Shown here: positions 10,481-22,607 of the stretch, piece by piece
Position numbering within the stretch: position 1 is the first letter of the stretch
Layout of the letters: each line of letters starts with the position of its first letter
Source of the DNA: Dermatemys mawii
Lineage: Eukaryota; Chordata; Testudines; Dermatemydidae
Direction of reading: 5' to 3'
DNA: 64,000 nucleotides
NCBI GenBank assembly: GCA_007922305.1
Contig: ML677373.1
Span: 16,684,242 to 16,748,241 of the forward strand
Position numbers and translations under genes: made by a program
Notes under the pieces: model-generated
What the model was told of the DNA's origin: nothing
What the model saw: the letters and a program-made list of their open reading frames with translations, nothing else
Databases searched by the model: none

Positions 10481-11773
10481 CCTTTGAAGCACTTGGAGGA
10501 GAGGAAGGTGATCAGGAACAGTCCATACAGATTCACCAAGGGCAAGTCATGCTGATCAACCTGATTGCCTTCTATGATGAGATAACTGGCTCTGTGGATA
10601 TGGGGAAAGCAGTGGTCATGATATATCTTGACTTTAGCAAAGTTTTTGTTACGGTCTCCCACAATATTCTTGCCAGCAAGTTAAAAAAGTATGGATTGGC
10701 TGCATGGACTACAAAGTGGATAGAGAGCTGGCTAGATTGTCAGGTTCAATGGGTAGTCATAAATGCCTCGATGTCTAGTTGGCAGCCAGTATCAAGGGGA
10801 GTGCCCCAGGGGCAGTCCTGAGGCCAATTTTGTTCAACATTTTTATTAATGATCTGGATGATGGAATGGATTGCACCTCAGCAAGTTCACAGATGACACT
10901 AAGTTGCGGGAGAGGTAGATAAGCTGGAGGGTAGGGATAGTGTCCAGAGTTACCTAGACAAATTGGAGGATTGGGCCAAAATAAATCTGATGAGGTTCAA
11001 CAAGGACAAGTGCAGAGTCCTGTACTTAGGATGGAAGAATCCCATGCACTGCTACAGACTAGGGACCCACTGACTAAGCAGCAGTTCTGCAGAAAAGGAC
11101 CTGGGGATTATAGTAGATGAGAAGCTGGATATGAGTCAGCAGTGTCCCCTTGTTGCCAAGAAGGCTAACAACATGTTGGGCTGCATTAGTGGGAGCATTG
11201 CCAGAAGATCAAGGGAAGTAATTATTCCCCTCTATCTGGCACTGGTGAGGCCACATCTGGATTACTGCGTCCAGTTTTGGCTTCCCCACTACAGAAAGGA
11301 TGTGGACAAATGGGAGAGAGCCCAGTGGAGGGCAATGAAAATGATTAGGTTGACTGGAGAACATGATTTATGAGGAGAGGCTGAGGGAACTGGGCTTGTT
11401 TAGTCTACAGAAGAGAAGAATGAGGGGAGGATTTGATATCAGCCTTCAACTACCTGAAGGGGGTTCCAAAGAGGACGGAGTTCAGCTGTTCGCAGTGGTA
11501 GCAAATGACAGAACAAGGAGCAATGGTCTCAGGTTGTAGTGGGGGAGATCTAGGTTGGATATTAGGAAAAACTGTTTCACTAGGAGGATGGTGAAGCACT
11601 GGAATGTGTTATCTAGGGAGGTGGTGAAATCTCCATCCTTAGAGGTTTTAAAGGCCCAGCTTGACAAAATCCTGTCTGGGATGATTTAGTTGGGGTTGGT
11701 TCTGCTTTGAACAGGGGGCTGGACTTGATGACCACTTGATGTTTCTTCCAACCCTAATCTTCTATGATTCTAA
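10481..11773 (+). mobile_element. CR1 LINE, 5'-truncated, inserted into another CR1
   Basis: About 1.3 kb covering the end of ORF2 and the 3' UTR. It ends in TCTATGATTCTAA, the CR1 3' terminus. It lacks ORF1 and the endonuclease part. It lies exactly between the two pieces of an oppositely oriented CR1, sharing only AAG at the junction, which fits the short or absent target duplications of CR1. Confidence 0.9.
10549..11373 (+). pseudogene. CR1 ORF2 reverse transcriptase fragment, frameshifted
   Basis: Two readable blocks. 10549-10821 encodes YLDFSKVF (the usual catalytic-region block A, LDFSKAFD) and ends with SRGVPQGQS, the RT block preceding the YADD box. 11131-11373 encodes SIARRSREVIIPLYLALVRP and LDYCVQFW, typical of the CR1 ORF2 C-terminus. 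Between them 10822-11130 is still alignable in meaning (LFNIFINDLDD, then [11 protein letters not shown]) but is broken by stops and indels, and the catalytic YADD-type stretch is damaged. ORF2 normally encodes endonuclease plus reverse transcriptase for target-primed retrotransposition. This copy is inactive. Confidence 0.9.
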
Positions 11774-12400
11774 GGGACTCTGTGCTTATCTAGTCTGACC
11801 TCCTGCATAACAGGCCAGAGATCCTCCCCACAATAATTCCCAGAGCAGACCTTTTAGAAAACATCCAATCTTGATTTTAAAATTGCCAGTGATGGAGAAT
11901 CCGCAATGATCCTTTGTAAATTGGTCCAATGGTTAATTGCACTCACCATTAAAAATGTACACCTTATTTCTAGTCTGAATGTCTGGCTTCAACATCCAGT
12001 CATGGGCTCGAGTTATACCTTTCTCTGATAGATTGAAGACCCCATGATTATTATTTGTTCCCCATGTAGATCCTTCTAGACTGTAATCACGACACTCCAA
12101 AACTTTCTCTTTAAGCTAAATAGATTGAGTTCCTTGAGTCTACCACTGGAAGGCATGTTTTCTTATCCTTTGATCATTCTTGTGGCTCTTCCATGAAGGC
12201 CCTTCAGTTTATCAACATCCTTCTTGAATTCTGGGCACTAAAATTGGATGCAGTATTCCACCAGCGATCACACCAGTGTCAAATACAGGGGTAAAACAAT
12301 CCCTCTGCTCCTACTCAAGATTCCTCTGTTTATGTATGCCAGGATAGCGATCGCTCTTTTGGCAGCAAAGTCACACGAGTTCATGTTCAGCTGATTAATG
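11771..12400 (-). mobile_element. Older CR1, main body (continues from 10458-10480)
   Basis: Plus-strand reading: AGGGACTCTG..., TCTAGTCTGACCTCCTGCAT, then GATTGAGTTCCTTGAGTCTA, TTTATCAACATCCTTCTTGA and GTATTCCACCAGCGATCACA. In reverse complement this is the CR1 ORF2 C-terminus followed by the 3' UTR. Recognition fades after about 12400. The copy predates the plus-strand CR1 that split it. Confidence 0.85.
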
Positions 12401-13259
12401 TACTTGGGCACAGTCCATGGACTTCAATTGTCTTTGTAAAACAGGTTATAAATGGAAGTAGCCAAGATCCTGAGTCAGTGTAAATAGCTGTAGACCTCCT
12501 GTGCACCCAAAGCCAATGCACTGCAGAACAACTACAGTTAAAATGCATGTATTGCCAGTGGGTTTTTTTAAAAAGCAAGGGAATATATTATATTGCTACA
12601 TTAATTGTAAAATTATGTTACATAAATCTCTGCCCAGTGGCCACACTAGTACTTATCAGACTTATTTGCTGCAACCACAGTACCAGTCTAGTTATTAAGA
12701 ATGGGTTGGGAAAAGCTCCACAATGGAATGGAGCTGACTCTTGTTTTGTTTTCGGCACTTACATCCCTGTTAGACCTCTTACTGTGATTATGAGAGCGTG
12801 CTACAACAGTTGTCATAGAAACTGAATCTTTTCTCATTATGACTTGCCCCTGCTTAGTTTGTGCGCTTTCACTTTCCTATTTGTAATGAAATTAGGCACT
12901 CAGTAAAATCCACTTATAAAAAATTTAATGAATTCCCCCCCTTGAATGCTGTACAGAACAGATGCCAATGTTGTGTTCTCATGTATATCAACTCCTCTCT
13001 CCATTTACAACTGCTCTTGAATTTATTCATATTTTCAATTTCTGTACTGCAGCTGCAAACAAATGTTACTGTTTGAGGCAAATATTATCCAGCAGCTAAT
13101 TGGTCCAAAATGACTCTCTTCTGCCTCTTTCTGGAGGTTCAAAATACTTGATGACCAGACAATAGATGACATTACTGGCAGCAATCACTAAGTTTAAATA
13201 TGAAAATGCAGTCATAACTCCACAATTTCTGGCTGTTTTTATATTAGGCGGGACACTGT
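12401..13259. other. Intergenic, no gene seen
   Basis: Several short open frames overlap here, but none shows a family pattern or splice context. Confidence 0.4.
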
Positions 13260-13440
13260 ACAAGGTAGTTTAAAAAAATTGGAGCAGGAAATATTTGTCA
13301 ATTTTTTGTGAAAATGTTTTTCCAAACCAGCTCATTGAGACGTTGATATTTCTCAAAAAATCTGAAGTTTTGACAAATAGGGAATTTTTCAAAATACTTT
13401 TTAAAACTTCCTTTGCATCTTTTCAGCCATGTCTAGACAT
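13260..13440. mobile_element. AT-rich hAT-like MITE fragment (AAAATTTT family)
   Basis: Runs such as CAATTTTTTGTGAAAATG and GGGAATTTTTCAAAATAC are like the interior of the bounded copy at 38791-39130. Ends are not clear, so boundaries are approximate. Confidence 0.4.
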
Positions 13441-13467
13441 GGCTTCAAAATATTTTTGTACAAATAT

Positions 13468-13524
13468 AGGTCTGATTCCCCAGTATAATTACAGCAGTTT
13501 TACATTGGTGCAGCTCCACTGAAG
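13468..13524. repeat. Dispersed palindromic element, partial
   Basis: GGTCTGATTCCCCAGTATAA, then TTACATTGGTGCAGCTCCA and CTGAAGT. This corresponds to the left arm and centre of the family. The right arm is missing. Confidence 0.45.
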
Positions 13525-14025
13525 TTGCAATCTAAAACTGCTGTGACAAAGTGGAAAAATCAGACTTATACAACTTATCTTCAATTAACTGAAAGTCCTC
13601 CTTTGACCAAATTTTTAAGTCCTCAAGGGTTGTACAACCCTTTCAATCTCCACTCTGAGGTGACTACAGGCTGAAAGGGTCATTCCTTTGCACACTTTGC
13701 CACAGAACTTTGAGTCTGCAGATAGGGGACTGCCAGCTTCAGAAACTGCCTTCTGTGTTTCCTAACCTTGAATGTATTAGGATGCTGGGAGGATGCGGAC
13801 TAGGTTTAAAGGCTGCACTCAAAATAGACCCAATGTTGTCCTATGCACCCTTGCATTTGCACCCTACATACCACCGCAATTATATTTGTATAACATATGC
13901 CTTGTGTGGTAGTATTGAAAATCTAACATGCTAGTCAATAGCATCATTGTGAAATGTATGTGACAATGCTATATGTGGAATTATGGGTGCTCACTGACAT
14001 TACACTTTTAAAGTCAGTGGTTAAG

Positions 14026-14240
14026 TCTACCCTACAAAATTAAGTCATTCTAAGTTGTGTTGACGTAAGCCACTGCAGTAATTAAATTGCCTTCGACTGT
14101 CCACACTACACTCCCTGTGTCATCAGCGCATGTCCTCACTAGCAGTGCTTGAGTTGCTGCAGAGAGCAGTGCACCCTGGTAGATATAACACTCTGCTACT
14201 CACCACCATCTAGGGCTGGGTATTTGGAAGAGGGTTTGCA
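14026..14240. mobile_element. Harbinger-like MITE fragment
   Basis: TTAAGTCTACCCTACAAAAT followed by AAGTCATTCTAAGTTGTGTT resembles one end of the (A)GTCTACAC-type MITEs in this genome. A second TCCACACTACACTCCC lies at about 14099. No second terminus with a matching target duplication is seen. Confidence 0.35.
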
Positions 14241-16139
14241 ATGCCTCACAGGAGAAAATGAGTTGGATGCTGAGGATGACTGGGAACATGGTTTCAGCTT
14301 GCCATGATGCAGTTCTCTCCATCCCATAATTTTAACTAAACATTTCATGTTTGCTCAGAATTGACATCAATGGGAATTTGACTTGCAGAATAAATAATTA
14401 GAACACCTTGCCAATTATTCGTGCATTTATCAATTCTGGTCTATTTTACTGTAATGAACTTTACATGGGTCTACTTCTGAAGCCCACTGAGATGCTTCCA
14501 CTACTGCAGTATGCATGTGCCCTCTTACACAGTGGTGTTTCTTCCTGGGAAATTGAGAAAGAGGACTGCTTTCCAATTCCTTTCCAAATGCTGTTTAGGA
14601 TGCTTGATTTGGTTTGATCTGTAAGGCCTTCTCTGCTCTGGGTCTTGGGCAGGTAGGAGACCACCGTTCTCTCCATTCTTGATGTTGATCACTTTTTGGA
14701 TGCTTTTGCTAACAATTGCTGGATTTGTTCATCAGCGTGCTGGGTACAGGTTGCCTTCTTACTGATAAGTCCTGCATTCTGGAAGCTGCTTTTTCTCTTG
14801 GTCTGACAGATTCTGTATTTTTTTACTTTTGGGATATCTTGCAAGGTTCCTCTATTAATTCAAGACTTATTGAAGGAGGTGGATTAGGTAGGGAGGTTTT
14901 GTGGGATGTGAAAATGTACCATCTTTTTTTTTTATTTGATAAGTCTGTATCATTTGAATGTTGTTAATGTCCCTGAAGAGTCTGCGATACTGGCATGGTA
15001 CACAGTGAAAAAATGAATTTAACACACACATACTATAGTGATTTGCATCTTAGATAGCAGAGCTGCAGTGCAGATCAAGGAGGAAAAGTTTACTTTGAGA
15101 TTCAGCAAACAATTGTGTCGTTTTCAGGTACTTCTTCCCCCCCACCCCGAGTTAGAAGAGAACAGGACACAAAAAGAGCATCTTAAGCCACCCAATAATC
15201 CCCTATTTGTTTTACCACATTAGAACTAACAAAATGGTTTAACCTACAACACAGAGACCATTTTTTACAAAAAAAATTGCATCAAGGCTGACAGCTTATG
15301 TACCAGGTTTCAGCCCGATGCAATTTAGGACCGACGGTATACTAAATCACTAAATCACGTAGGGGAGGTCGGTGGAGAAGGTTTTGTTATCGAAATGGCA
15401 ATTCAGATTTAACTCTACTGCAACTGCAGAGCAGTATGCTATAGGGAGAGTTTGCTCTTGGCCAGTAAGATCCTCAGGGCAGAGATCTTGCCTTGCTCTT
15501 TTTGTAAAGCCTCATACACACTTGATGTCGGTGCTCTGTCAGTAAAGGTCCAGGGTCTCTCCTCTGCACAGGCTCTATTGGGTGCTACAAAGAGGAGGCT
15601 GGAAGGAGCCAGTTGTGGCTCTCTCATTTGTGGACTGATTCTAGGTGAGCCCCGGAGTAGGTCAAAACAATGTGAGGGCTCCTCTAAACCGTAGCAGCTC
15701 CCCAGTGGCTGTTTTTCAGTAGGGAACAGCCACAGTCCGGGAGCATCCTGGACATGCCTCTCCTGACCTGAAACCCCTTCAGGTAGGGGGTTGCATAGTA
15801 AACTGGTTCTTCATCATGATGCTCTCCTCCAACTTCAGTTGATGAGATTCAGCCAGTTCCTGGCTCCATCACAGTGCAAAGGGGCCAGATGGCAACAGAG
15901 AATAGGGAGAAACCATCTAACGTTACCTTTTACTTCTGGGCTCGATTCAACCCTATTTACACAGAGGCATCTGTGCTCCTCACCCCTCTGAATTCACTAG
16001 TATGAGCTCTAAATAATAATCCTATCTTACTCCAATATTTAAGTATTGTAAATCTGAACCATGTTCTCTTGCTTCATTCCATGTCCGTCTTCTCAACATT
16101 AACAGAGAGGTCTGAAGTTTTGTACAGGACAGAAAATAA
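14241..16139. other. Intergenic, no gene seen
   Basis: Around 15455-15545 there is a decayed stretch (CTCAGGGCAGAGATCTTGCC, then TTGTAAAGCC) like the 3' tail of the tRNA-headed SINEs. Nothing else recognised. Open frames here are unsupported. Confidence 0.35.
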
Positions 16140-16670
16140 GCCTCCTTTAGGTGGTGTGAGGTGGGGTCCGGAATCCACCACTTGGGGATCGCAGTCTCTG
16201 GCAGTCATCCTGCCTGGGGATCGCGGTGGGTGGGGTAAGGGAACCCAGGCCTTCCCGCTCCATCGGGTTCCAACCCAGGGCCCTGTGAGCCCTGCCCTGT
16301 GCCTTTCACCCCGGCACGTCTCAAGTCAGCCTCCCTGGGTCACTGCCTAGCTCCCCCTTTCCTGCAGTGGCCTACAGTTTGTCCTGGCAAGCACCACCTT
16401 GCACGTGGTTTACCTGTGTCTGGCCCATAAGAGGTGCTGCTCCTCCTTCCAGTCTAGGTCTGGTTGTGTCCTCCTTCAGAGCTCCCAGAGCGTTTTCCTT
16501 CTCCCTGCCCTGTCCACCCCAACTGAGCCAGCTGCCTCCCTTTTGGCGCCCCTCCACGGGGAGCATGCTCAGCGCAGGCAGAAGGCAGAACCTTTTCAGC
16601 CCCCAGCTGCTTGTCCATCCTTTGCTCTCTGGAGAGGGGACTTATACACCCCACCCCAGTGGCCAATAAC
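16140..16670. repeat. GC-rich segment, probably an LTR-retroelement fragment
   Basis: An island of GC-rich sequence in an AT-rich setting, with a doubled CTGGGGATCGCGG / TTGGGGATCGCAG motif and CCCAGGGCCCTG. Composition and sharp edges suggest an interspersed repeat and not host exons. Overlapping open frames on both strands (for example 16399-16812) are what GC-rich non-coding DNA gives. No LTR ends or target duplication identified. Confidence 0.35.
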
Positions 16671-18267
16671 CTCTGTGACTATGTCGATATTAAAACCTCT
16701 TCCCAACGCCATGCTCCCTCAATTCATTTCTACTGAAGCTCAAATGTTACCCGAAGAATTCCCATTCAATACTGGTTTGTGTGCATCTGTTCACTTTCAC
16801 ATGAATCTGTGATTTAAATTTCACCACAGCGTGGGGATTTTAATTTTACTGTGTCAGGGTTACACACCAATCAGCAGAGAACGAGCACTAAAAGAAAAAT
16901 CCCTTCTGTCTATGGCAACATCATGTGGGTCATTGAGCAACGGCTTTAATCCGATAACTAGTTGAGTTTCCTTTAAGACAGTAGGGATAACCTCTGTGGT
17001 TACCAGTACTTGTTTCCATTGAAAAGCAATGTGCCAAACTATTCCTGTGTCCTATCCATGTCTGATTTTCCCCTGCCTTTCTCAAAAGACTTAGCTTCCA
17101 AGCCTTGCCATCTATAGCAGTACAAATTTAAAGTACAAGATTAGCCTTTTGTGTACACAGACCTCTCCGGCCTGCACTGAATATATATTTTATGGCTATA
17201 GCTTTAAGCTGGCGGGCCAGCTGTAGAGAGAGAGCTTTTCTGGCTCCTTTAAATATAAGATACCTCCCTGTCAACACCATACGATCTGCATTGCTACTTG
17301 CTCTTGTGTAACCTAGAAAGGAGAAAGAGTGGGTGTGTGTGTGTGTGTGTGTGTGTAGGGGGTGGAGAGGAGGTGTCAGGGCTTTTTTTGCTTCACTATC
17401 TTTGTCTGCATTTCATTTGTAAGTTAATTTCTTTGAGCCCAAATATCTATAAAGAGATGGTGTGTTGGTTTTGACTACTATGAAATAGCTTGGCCCAAGA
17501 ACATTGTAAAATATATATCCCGTGATTTGTTCAATAGTTTGATTTTTGGGTCACATTTCTTTATAATTAAATGCTCTCCTTTCTCTGTTTTCCTTCAAAC
17601 CATAGGTTGGTTGCAGTTAGGGCCTTCATCCAGTGATGTGCTGAGCGCTCATCAGTTTGTACTGAAATCAGTTTGATTCTCTGTTTGTCCCCTTTTATTT
17701 CTATTGCTAGGTATTTGTATTACAGTACCACTTTGGGCTCTTATCTGGCCAGTTGTACTTAGCAAGAGACAGTCCCTGCACCGTATCCTGAGCCCCAGTT
17801 TGATGCCTTAACAGCAAGCTGGTCTCTGTGAGAGCATGCCCTTAGCCTTTAATCCACAGAGGTGTGAATGTACAGGACTCTCGTATTTCAGCTCTCTCGC
17901 ATGAGTTCTGATCTTACACTGAGTCAAGCGCATACTATTAATGGAGCCAATTTCCTTTTGTATTTTAAGCTGTTTTATCCCCCTCTAAAGCTAAGGGGCC
18001 AATCACCATACCTGGGGCAGAAATCGTTATGCTTCCTCCATAACTGTACATCAGGGGCTCGTTGGCAAGATAATGACAGAGTTACTTACAACTATATGAT
18101 GCGCTTTAATTGCCTAGGGAGCTACAGTGAACTTTTCGTGAAAGGAAACAAATTGGCTTATTGCTGCCCATAGATCTCAGGGAAATACAGAGAAAAGAAG
18201 CTGAGACATTATTGAATAAAATAATTCCTGTGTGTGCTCCAGGCTGCAGCGTCGCTCGATATCCACA
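16671..18267. other. Intergenic, contains a (GT)n tract; no gene seen
   Basis: The open frame at 17868-18173 has no recognisable domain. No other structure seen apart from the microsatellite listed separately. Confidence 0.4.
17332..17356. repeat. (GT)n microsatellite
   Basis: About 12 GT units followed by a G-rich stretch. Confidence 0.9.
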
Positions 18268-18501
18268 CTAGGAAGCAGGTTTCAGAGTGGTCGCTGTGTT
18301 AGTCTGTATCAGCAAAAAGAATGAGGAGTATTTGTGGCACCTTAGAGACTAATGCATTTATTTGGGCAAAAGCTTTCGTGGGGCTAAAACCCACTTCATC
18401 AGATGCATGGAGTGGAAAATGCAGTAGGAAGAGAGAGAGAGAGAGAGAACATGAAAAGATGGGGGTTGCCATACCAACTCTAACGAGACAAATCAATTAA
18501 G

Positions 18502-18747
18502 GTGGGCTACACCATCAGACACACCATCAAGGGCTCGTTTACCTGCACATCTGCCAATGTGATATATGCCATCATGTACCAGCAGTGCCCCTCTGCCATA
18601 TACATTGGCCGTACCAGACAGTCTCTATGCAAAAGAATAAATGGACACAAATCAGACGTCAAGAATGATATTCAAAAAACAGTCGGAGAACACTTCAGCC
18701 TCCCTGGACACTCAATTACAGACCTAAAACTCGCAATTCTTCAATAA
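18502..18747 (+). pseudogene. PLE GIY-YIG endonuclease, frameshifted
   Basis: 81 codons with IYAI at about residues 26-29 and an intact YIGRT at 39-43, followed by RINGHKSD and GEHF. The upstream cysteine cluster is missing. The frame is lost after about 18745. The following DNA still encodes family sequence in other frames, such as the TELELIF-type stretch and WEWISHYTN near 18840. It keeps the Tyr of YIG that the copy at 7947-8546 has lost, so the two are independent relics. Not functional. Confidence 0.8.
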
Positions 18748-19043
18748 AAAACTTGAAATAACAGACTCCAATGAGAAACTGCAGAACTGGAATTAATTTT
18801 CTAATTGGACACCATTAAATTTAGGCTTGAATAAAGACTGGGAGTGGATTAGTCATTACACAAACTAAAACTGTTTCCCCACGCTAATTTTCCCCCTACT
18901 GTTACTCACACCTTCTTGTCAACTGTTTGAAATGGGCCACTCTCATTACCACTACAAAAGTATTTTTTTCTCCCGCTGATAATAGCTCACCTTAATTGGT
19001 TTGTCTTGTTAGAATTGGTATGGCAATCCCCATCTTTTCATGT

Positions 19044-19044
<1 letters not shown>

Positions 19045-19075
<31 letters not shown>

Positions 19076-19090
19076 TGTATGTGTATATAT
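19045..19090. repeat. (CT)n(GT)n microsatellite in the PLE right arm
   Basis: CT units followed by GT units. The left arm holds a GA tract at the mirrored position (18431-18447). Confidence 0.85.
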
Positions 19091-19484
19091 CATCCTACCG
19101 TATTTTCCACTCCATGCATCTGATGAAGCAGGCTTTAGCCCACGAACACTTATGCCCAAATAAATTTGTTAGTCCTCCTCATTCTTTAGCTCTAGGAAAG
19201 TCATACATAACTATACAAGTAGTATCACAATTTGTACTAGTATTTCCAGGCAAGAATTCTCTTCTCTTTGACCTATTGAGCATAGATAGTTTGACGGTGC
19301 AGGTAAAACTAGTGTGTGTGCGGCTGCAGTAAACCATGATGGCATTACATGGGTTCATTTAATATGATCCTACCTGCTTTGACAGCTGGTAAGACTATAT
19401 AACAATGAGTGACAAAATTAATTGAAACCTTATCTTCCGTCATTAATTAACCAGCAGGTATCATGAGGATCTGGTGGCACACAC

Positions 19485-20447
19485 CATGGGTGGGCAAACT
19501 TTTTGGCCTGCGGGCCATATCGGGGTTCAAAATTGTATGGAGGGCCGGGTAGGGAAGGCTGTGCCTCCCTGAACAGTTTGGTCCCGCCCCCATCTGACCC
19601 CCTCCCACTTCCTGCCCCCGACTGCCCCCCTCAGAACTCTGATCCATCCAATCCCCCCTGCTCCTTGTCCCCTGACTCCCCTCCAGAGATCCCCCACCAC
19701 TAACCACCTCCCAGGACCACATCCCCTATCTAAGTCCCCCTTTCCTTGTCCCCTGACCACCCTCTCCTGAGACCCCCCTCAGGACCCCACACCCTACCCA
19801 ACCCCCCATGCTCCCTGTCCCCTGATTGCCCCAACCCCTATCCACCCCCACCCCTTGACTGCCCCCTCAAACCCCCAACCCATCCAACCCCACCTGCTTC
19901 ATGTCCCCTGACTACTCCCTGCAGAGACCTCTGCCCCAACCACCCCCACCAAGACCCCACCCACTATATAAACCCCCCTACTCCTTGTCCCCTGACCGCC
20001 CACTGCAGAGATCTCCCTGCCCCTAATCACCCCCCAGAACCCCACCCCCATCCAACCTCCCTACTCCCTGTCCCCTGACTGCCCTAACCCCTAGCCACAC
20101 TCCCACCCCCTGACAAGCCCCTTGGGACTCACGCCCTATCCAACCCCCTCCCCGTTCCCCATCCCCTGGCCACCGCCTGACACCCTATGGCCCTTATCCA
20201 GCCCCTGGCCTCAGCCCCCTTACCACACCTCTCAGAACAGTGTGTCTGGCCCAGAGCCAGAAACGCTGCCGCACTGATCCGCCAGCGCTCGGAGCCCTGC
20301 CTCCCAGAGCGCTGCTCGCGCGGCGCACTGAGGCTGGGGTGGGTGGGGGGGCGAACAGTGTGGGAGAGAGGAGGAGAAGCGTCCCCAGCCAGTAGCTTTG
20401 GGAGGCTGGACAGAATTGGCCTGCTGGCTGTAGTTTGCCCTCTCCTG
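19485..20447. mobile_element. hAT-like DNA element with C-rich tandem interior
   Basis: Left end CATGGGTGGGCAAACTTTTT and right end AGTTTGCCCTCTCCTG are imperfect inverted repeats. Flanking octamers GCACACAC (19477-19484) and CCATACAC (20448-20455) agree at 6 of 8 positions, which fits the 8-bp hAT target duplication. Inside, about 19560-20230 is a strongly C-rich array with recurring CCTGTCCCCTGACTGCCCC-type units. 20230-20410 is GC-rich. The long open frames on both strands are composition artefacts. No transposase seen. Confidence 0.7.
19560..20230. repeat. C-rich degenerate minisatellite
   Basis: Unit of roughly 80-100 bp built of CCATCCAACCCC, CTCCTTGTCCCCTGA and CCCCTAACCA-type blocks, repeated about seven times with drift. 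The opposite strand is G-rich. Confidence 0.75.
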
Positions 20448-20455
20448 CCATACAC

Positions 20456-22107
20456 AGAACATCTTGGAGACATAGTATTTTTTAAAAAATATAAGGGGTA
20501 CCATGAGCTGATGAGTAGCAAATAACGTGTAGCAAAATATGGGGCTTTAGGACAAAATGTTAACCAGTTAATATAGTAATATAGATTTTTCAAAGGCACC
20601 TTTAAAAACTCAAATGTCATTGAAATTCAATAACAGGATACCTAACTCCCCTAAGCTATCTTGAAAATCCAAGCTAGTATTTTTAGACAAAAATTGTATT
20701 GGGTTTTCAACTTAAATCTAAGAAAATATATGCCCAGAGAAGCACATGTTCAATTTGCAAGTATTTACTAGGCTGGGGCAGATTTGATCCAGAGAAGTGA
20801 ACAGATTTGCTCAAGTCTATATAGTGAGTCAGTTGCAGAGCTGGGAGCAGAACTTGGAGGATGATGGATTCCCAGTCACATGCTCAGTCCAGTCCATTTG
20901 ACTCTGAAATGGAGTCCGAGATGTTTAATTTCCATCCCATCCATTTCACCCACAGTTCTCTCTCAGGAGGTCAGAGCATAAGGATCTGTTCTTTGGTTCA
21001 TGATGATTAACGCACAGCTGGTGATATGGCTATGACATAGCATGAATTAAGTACCAAAATGAGACTGGGAGGACATTGCTGGGATGGTCTGGGTGCAGTT
21101 GTCTCCATATGCGTAAGGGAATTTATAGAGCACTACTATCCATCTTCATTTTGGGGATACCACCCGCTGGTAGTGATGCCATATGGAAACTCACCAGGAT
21201 CTATAAAATGAACATCAGAAGACTGAGAAGCGGGGGTGAGGGTGGCGGGAAGTGGCAGATCTTATTTGAGCTGTAAATTGTCCATCAAGGGGATTACACA
21301 ACAATTTACACTAGCTAAGGATCTGCCCAAGGCTGACGAATGACCACTCTGCAGGATAAAAGGATAGTTCCAGCCACAGATATTTTCTATTCTATCTAAA
21401 AAACCCCTTTCCCATCTGTGAAATGGCACAAAATTGCAGGTGGACCTAGCATGCCGACCAAAAATGGCCCAGTTTCAGCGTGGCTGCCAGTATTTTCATA
21501 TAGCTCTAGCCGCGGCTGCCGCTGTGCTGGGAAGTTGACAGAGCTGAGAGAATTCACATCTCCATTCTTGGTCTCTTTCTTCCTTCTCCCTCAGAATCCT
21601 GTAGGGCTTTGGCACTAAATGTAGATGGGACTGAGCTTGTTCCAATCCCTGGTGCTGATTTTTGGCTTGTTAATTTGGCAACAAAGCAGCGCTTAATAGG
21701 CCTGACATTTTTGAGTAGGAGATGATTGATCAAAAGTCAGGGCTAGGCATTTTCCCCCCCTAAACTCATAGTAATTTTACTACCCAAGCTCCCACAATAC
21801 CAGAATGATTTGGACAATGAGATAGAAAGAATGATGACGGCTGGACCAGTGACAAAATAGAAGATAGCGGGATACTGAGGAGTTGCCTTTTCCCTTCAGT
21901 TCTTTCAGTTAGTTCTGCTGCTGCTGTAGACTTAATTTATAAAACAAGGAGGGACTGCATGTGTGTGTGAGAGAGAGAAATGTATTCTCTGGATTAGGCC
22001 AACTGTACTCTTCAGGAATGTGACATTATGAATTTAGATTTCCACACGCCTACGGGAATGAGCAGACTCTGTATTTATTAGCCTCATAAAAATACAATCT
22101 TATATCA
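20456..22107. other. Intergenic, no gene seen; possible repeat at 21440-21560
   Basis: 21440-21560 has a locally GC-rich block (CTAGCCGCGGCTGCCGCTG) unlike its surroundings, which may be a repeat fragment. The rest is unremarkable. Confidence 0.35.
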
Positions 22108-22607
22108 ATAACATTCAGGTTCTTTCTCCGTTTCCTCCTGCTAGTGTTGTGTGTCTGTCGGCCTTGCTCTGTTGCCAGTACTGGCCAGACTCTACTCAAC
22201 TGGGGCTCTGAATGTCATCCAAAAATAGCTGGCATTGATTGGATACTCTGGCTAGTTAATAACCCACAGCCAGTGAAAATGCTTGAAAAAATAAGCACGG
22301 TTTTTGGCTGCTGGAAACTTGAGCCCACCCAATCGCTGTTGGGATTACGGCTTTAACTACCATACAATGTCCCATCTCTAACACCAGAGGAGCTATCCTA
22401 GCTGGGCTGCCTTTGAGTGTTTTTCTTAAGGATGCTGACAGTACACATTCCCAATATGTCCAGGTATTGTATAGGATGTCCTCCGTCTGCTCCCTGCTCC
22501 CCAACGATCCAACCTAGATCATCCCAACCTGACTCTAAGTTCCTACACTGAGAACTCGTATCCAAACTGCTCCAACCCGCCACTGCCACCTGTAACAAGC
22601 TGGACAG

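Larger units (their letters stand above)
18275..19191 (+). mobile_element. Penelope-like element, second endonuclease-only copy with inverted arms
   Basis: 917 bp bounded by CTAGGAA at 18268-18274 and 19192-19198. The left arm starts GGTTTCAGAGTGG and includes AGTCTGTATCAGCAAAAAGA, CCACTTCATCAGATGCATGG and a GA tract. The right arm is its reverse complement, with a CT/GT tract and CATGCATCTGATGAAGCAGG. The arms are about 200-230 bp. Between them lies the GIY-YIG endonuclease on the plus strand. Layout and length match 7656-8605. Confidence 0.85.

Noticed and set aside
16399..16812. 137-codon forward frame in a GC-rich island
   Set aside because: Several frames on both strands are open together, which GC-rich sequence gives by chance. 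No domain recognised.
19746..20078. Proline-rich 110-codon frame
   Set aside because: It is the translation of the C-rich tandem array inside the hAT-like element.
20129..20620. 163-codon reverse frame and overlapping frames
   Set aside because: It lies across the GC-rich end of the hAT-like element and its flank. Multiple open frames on both strands and no recognisable domain.
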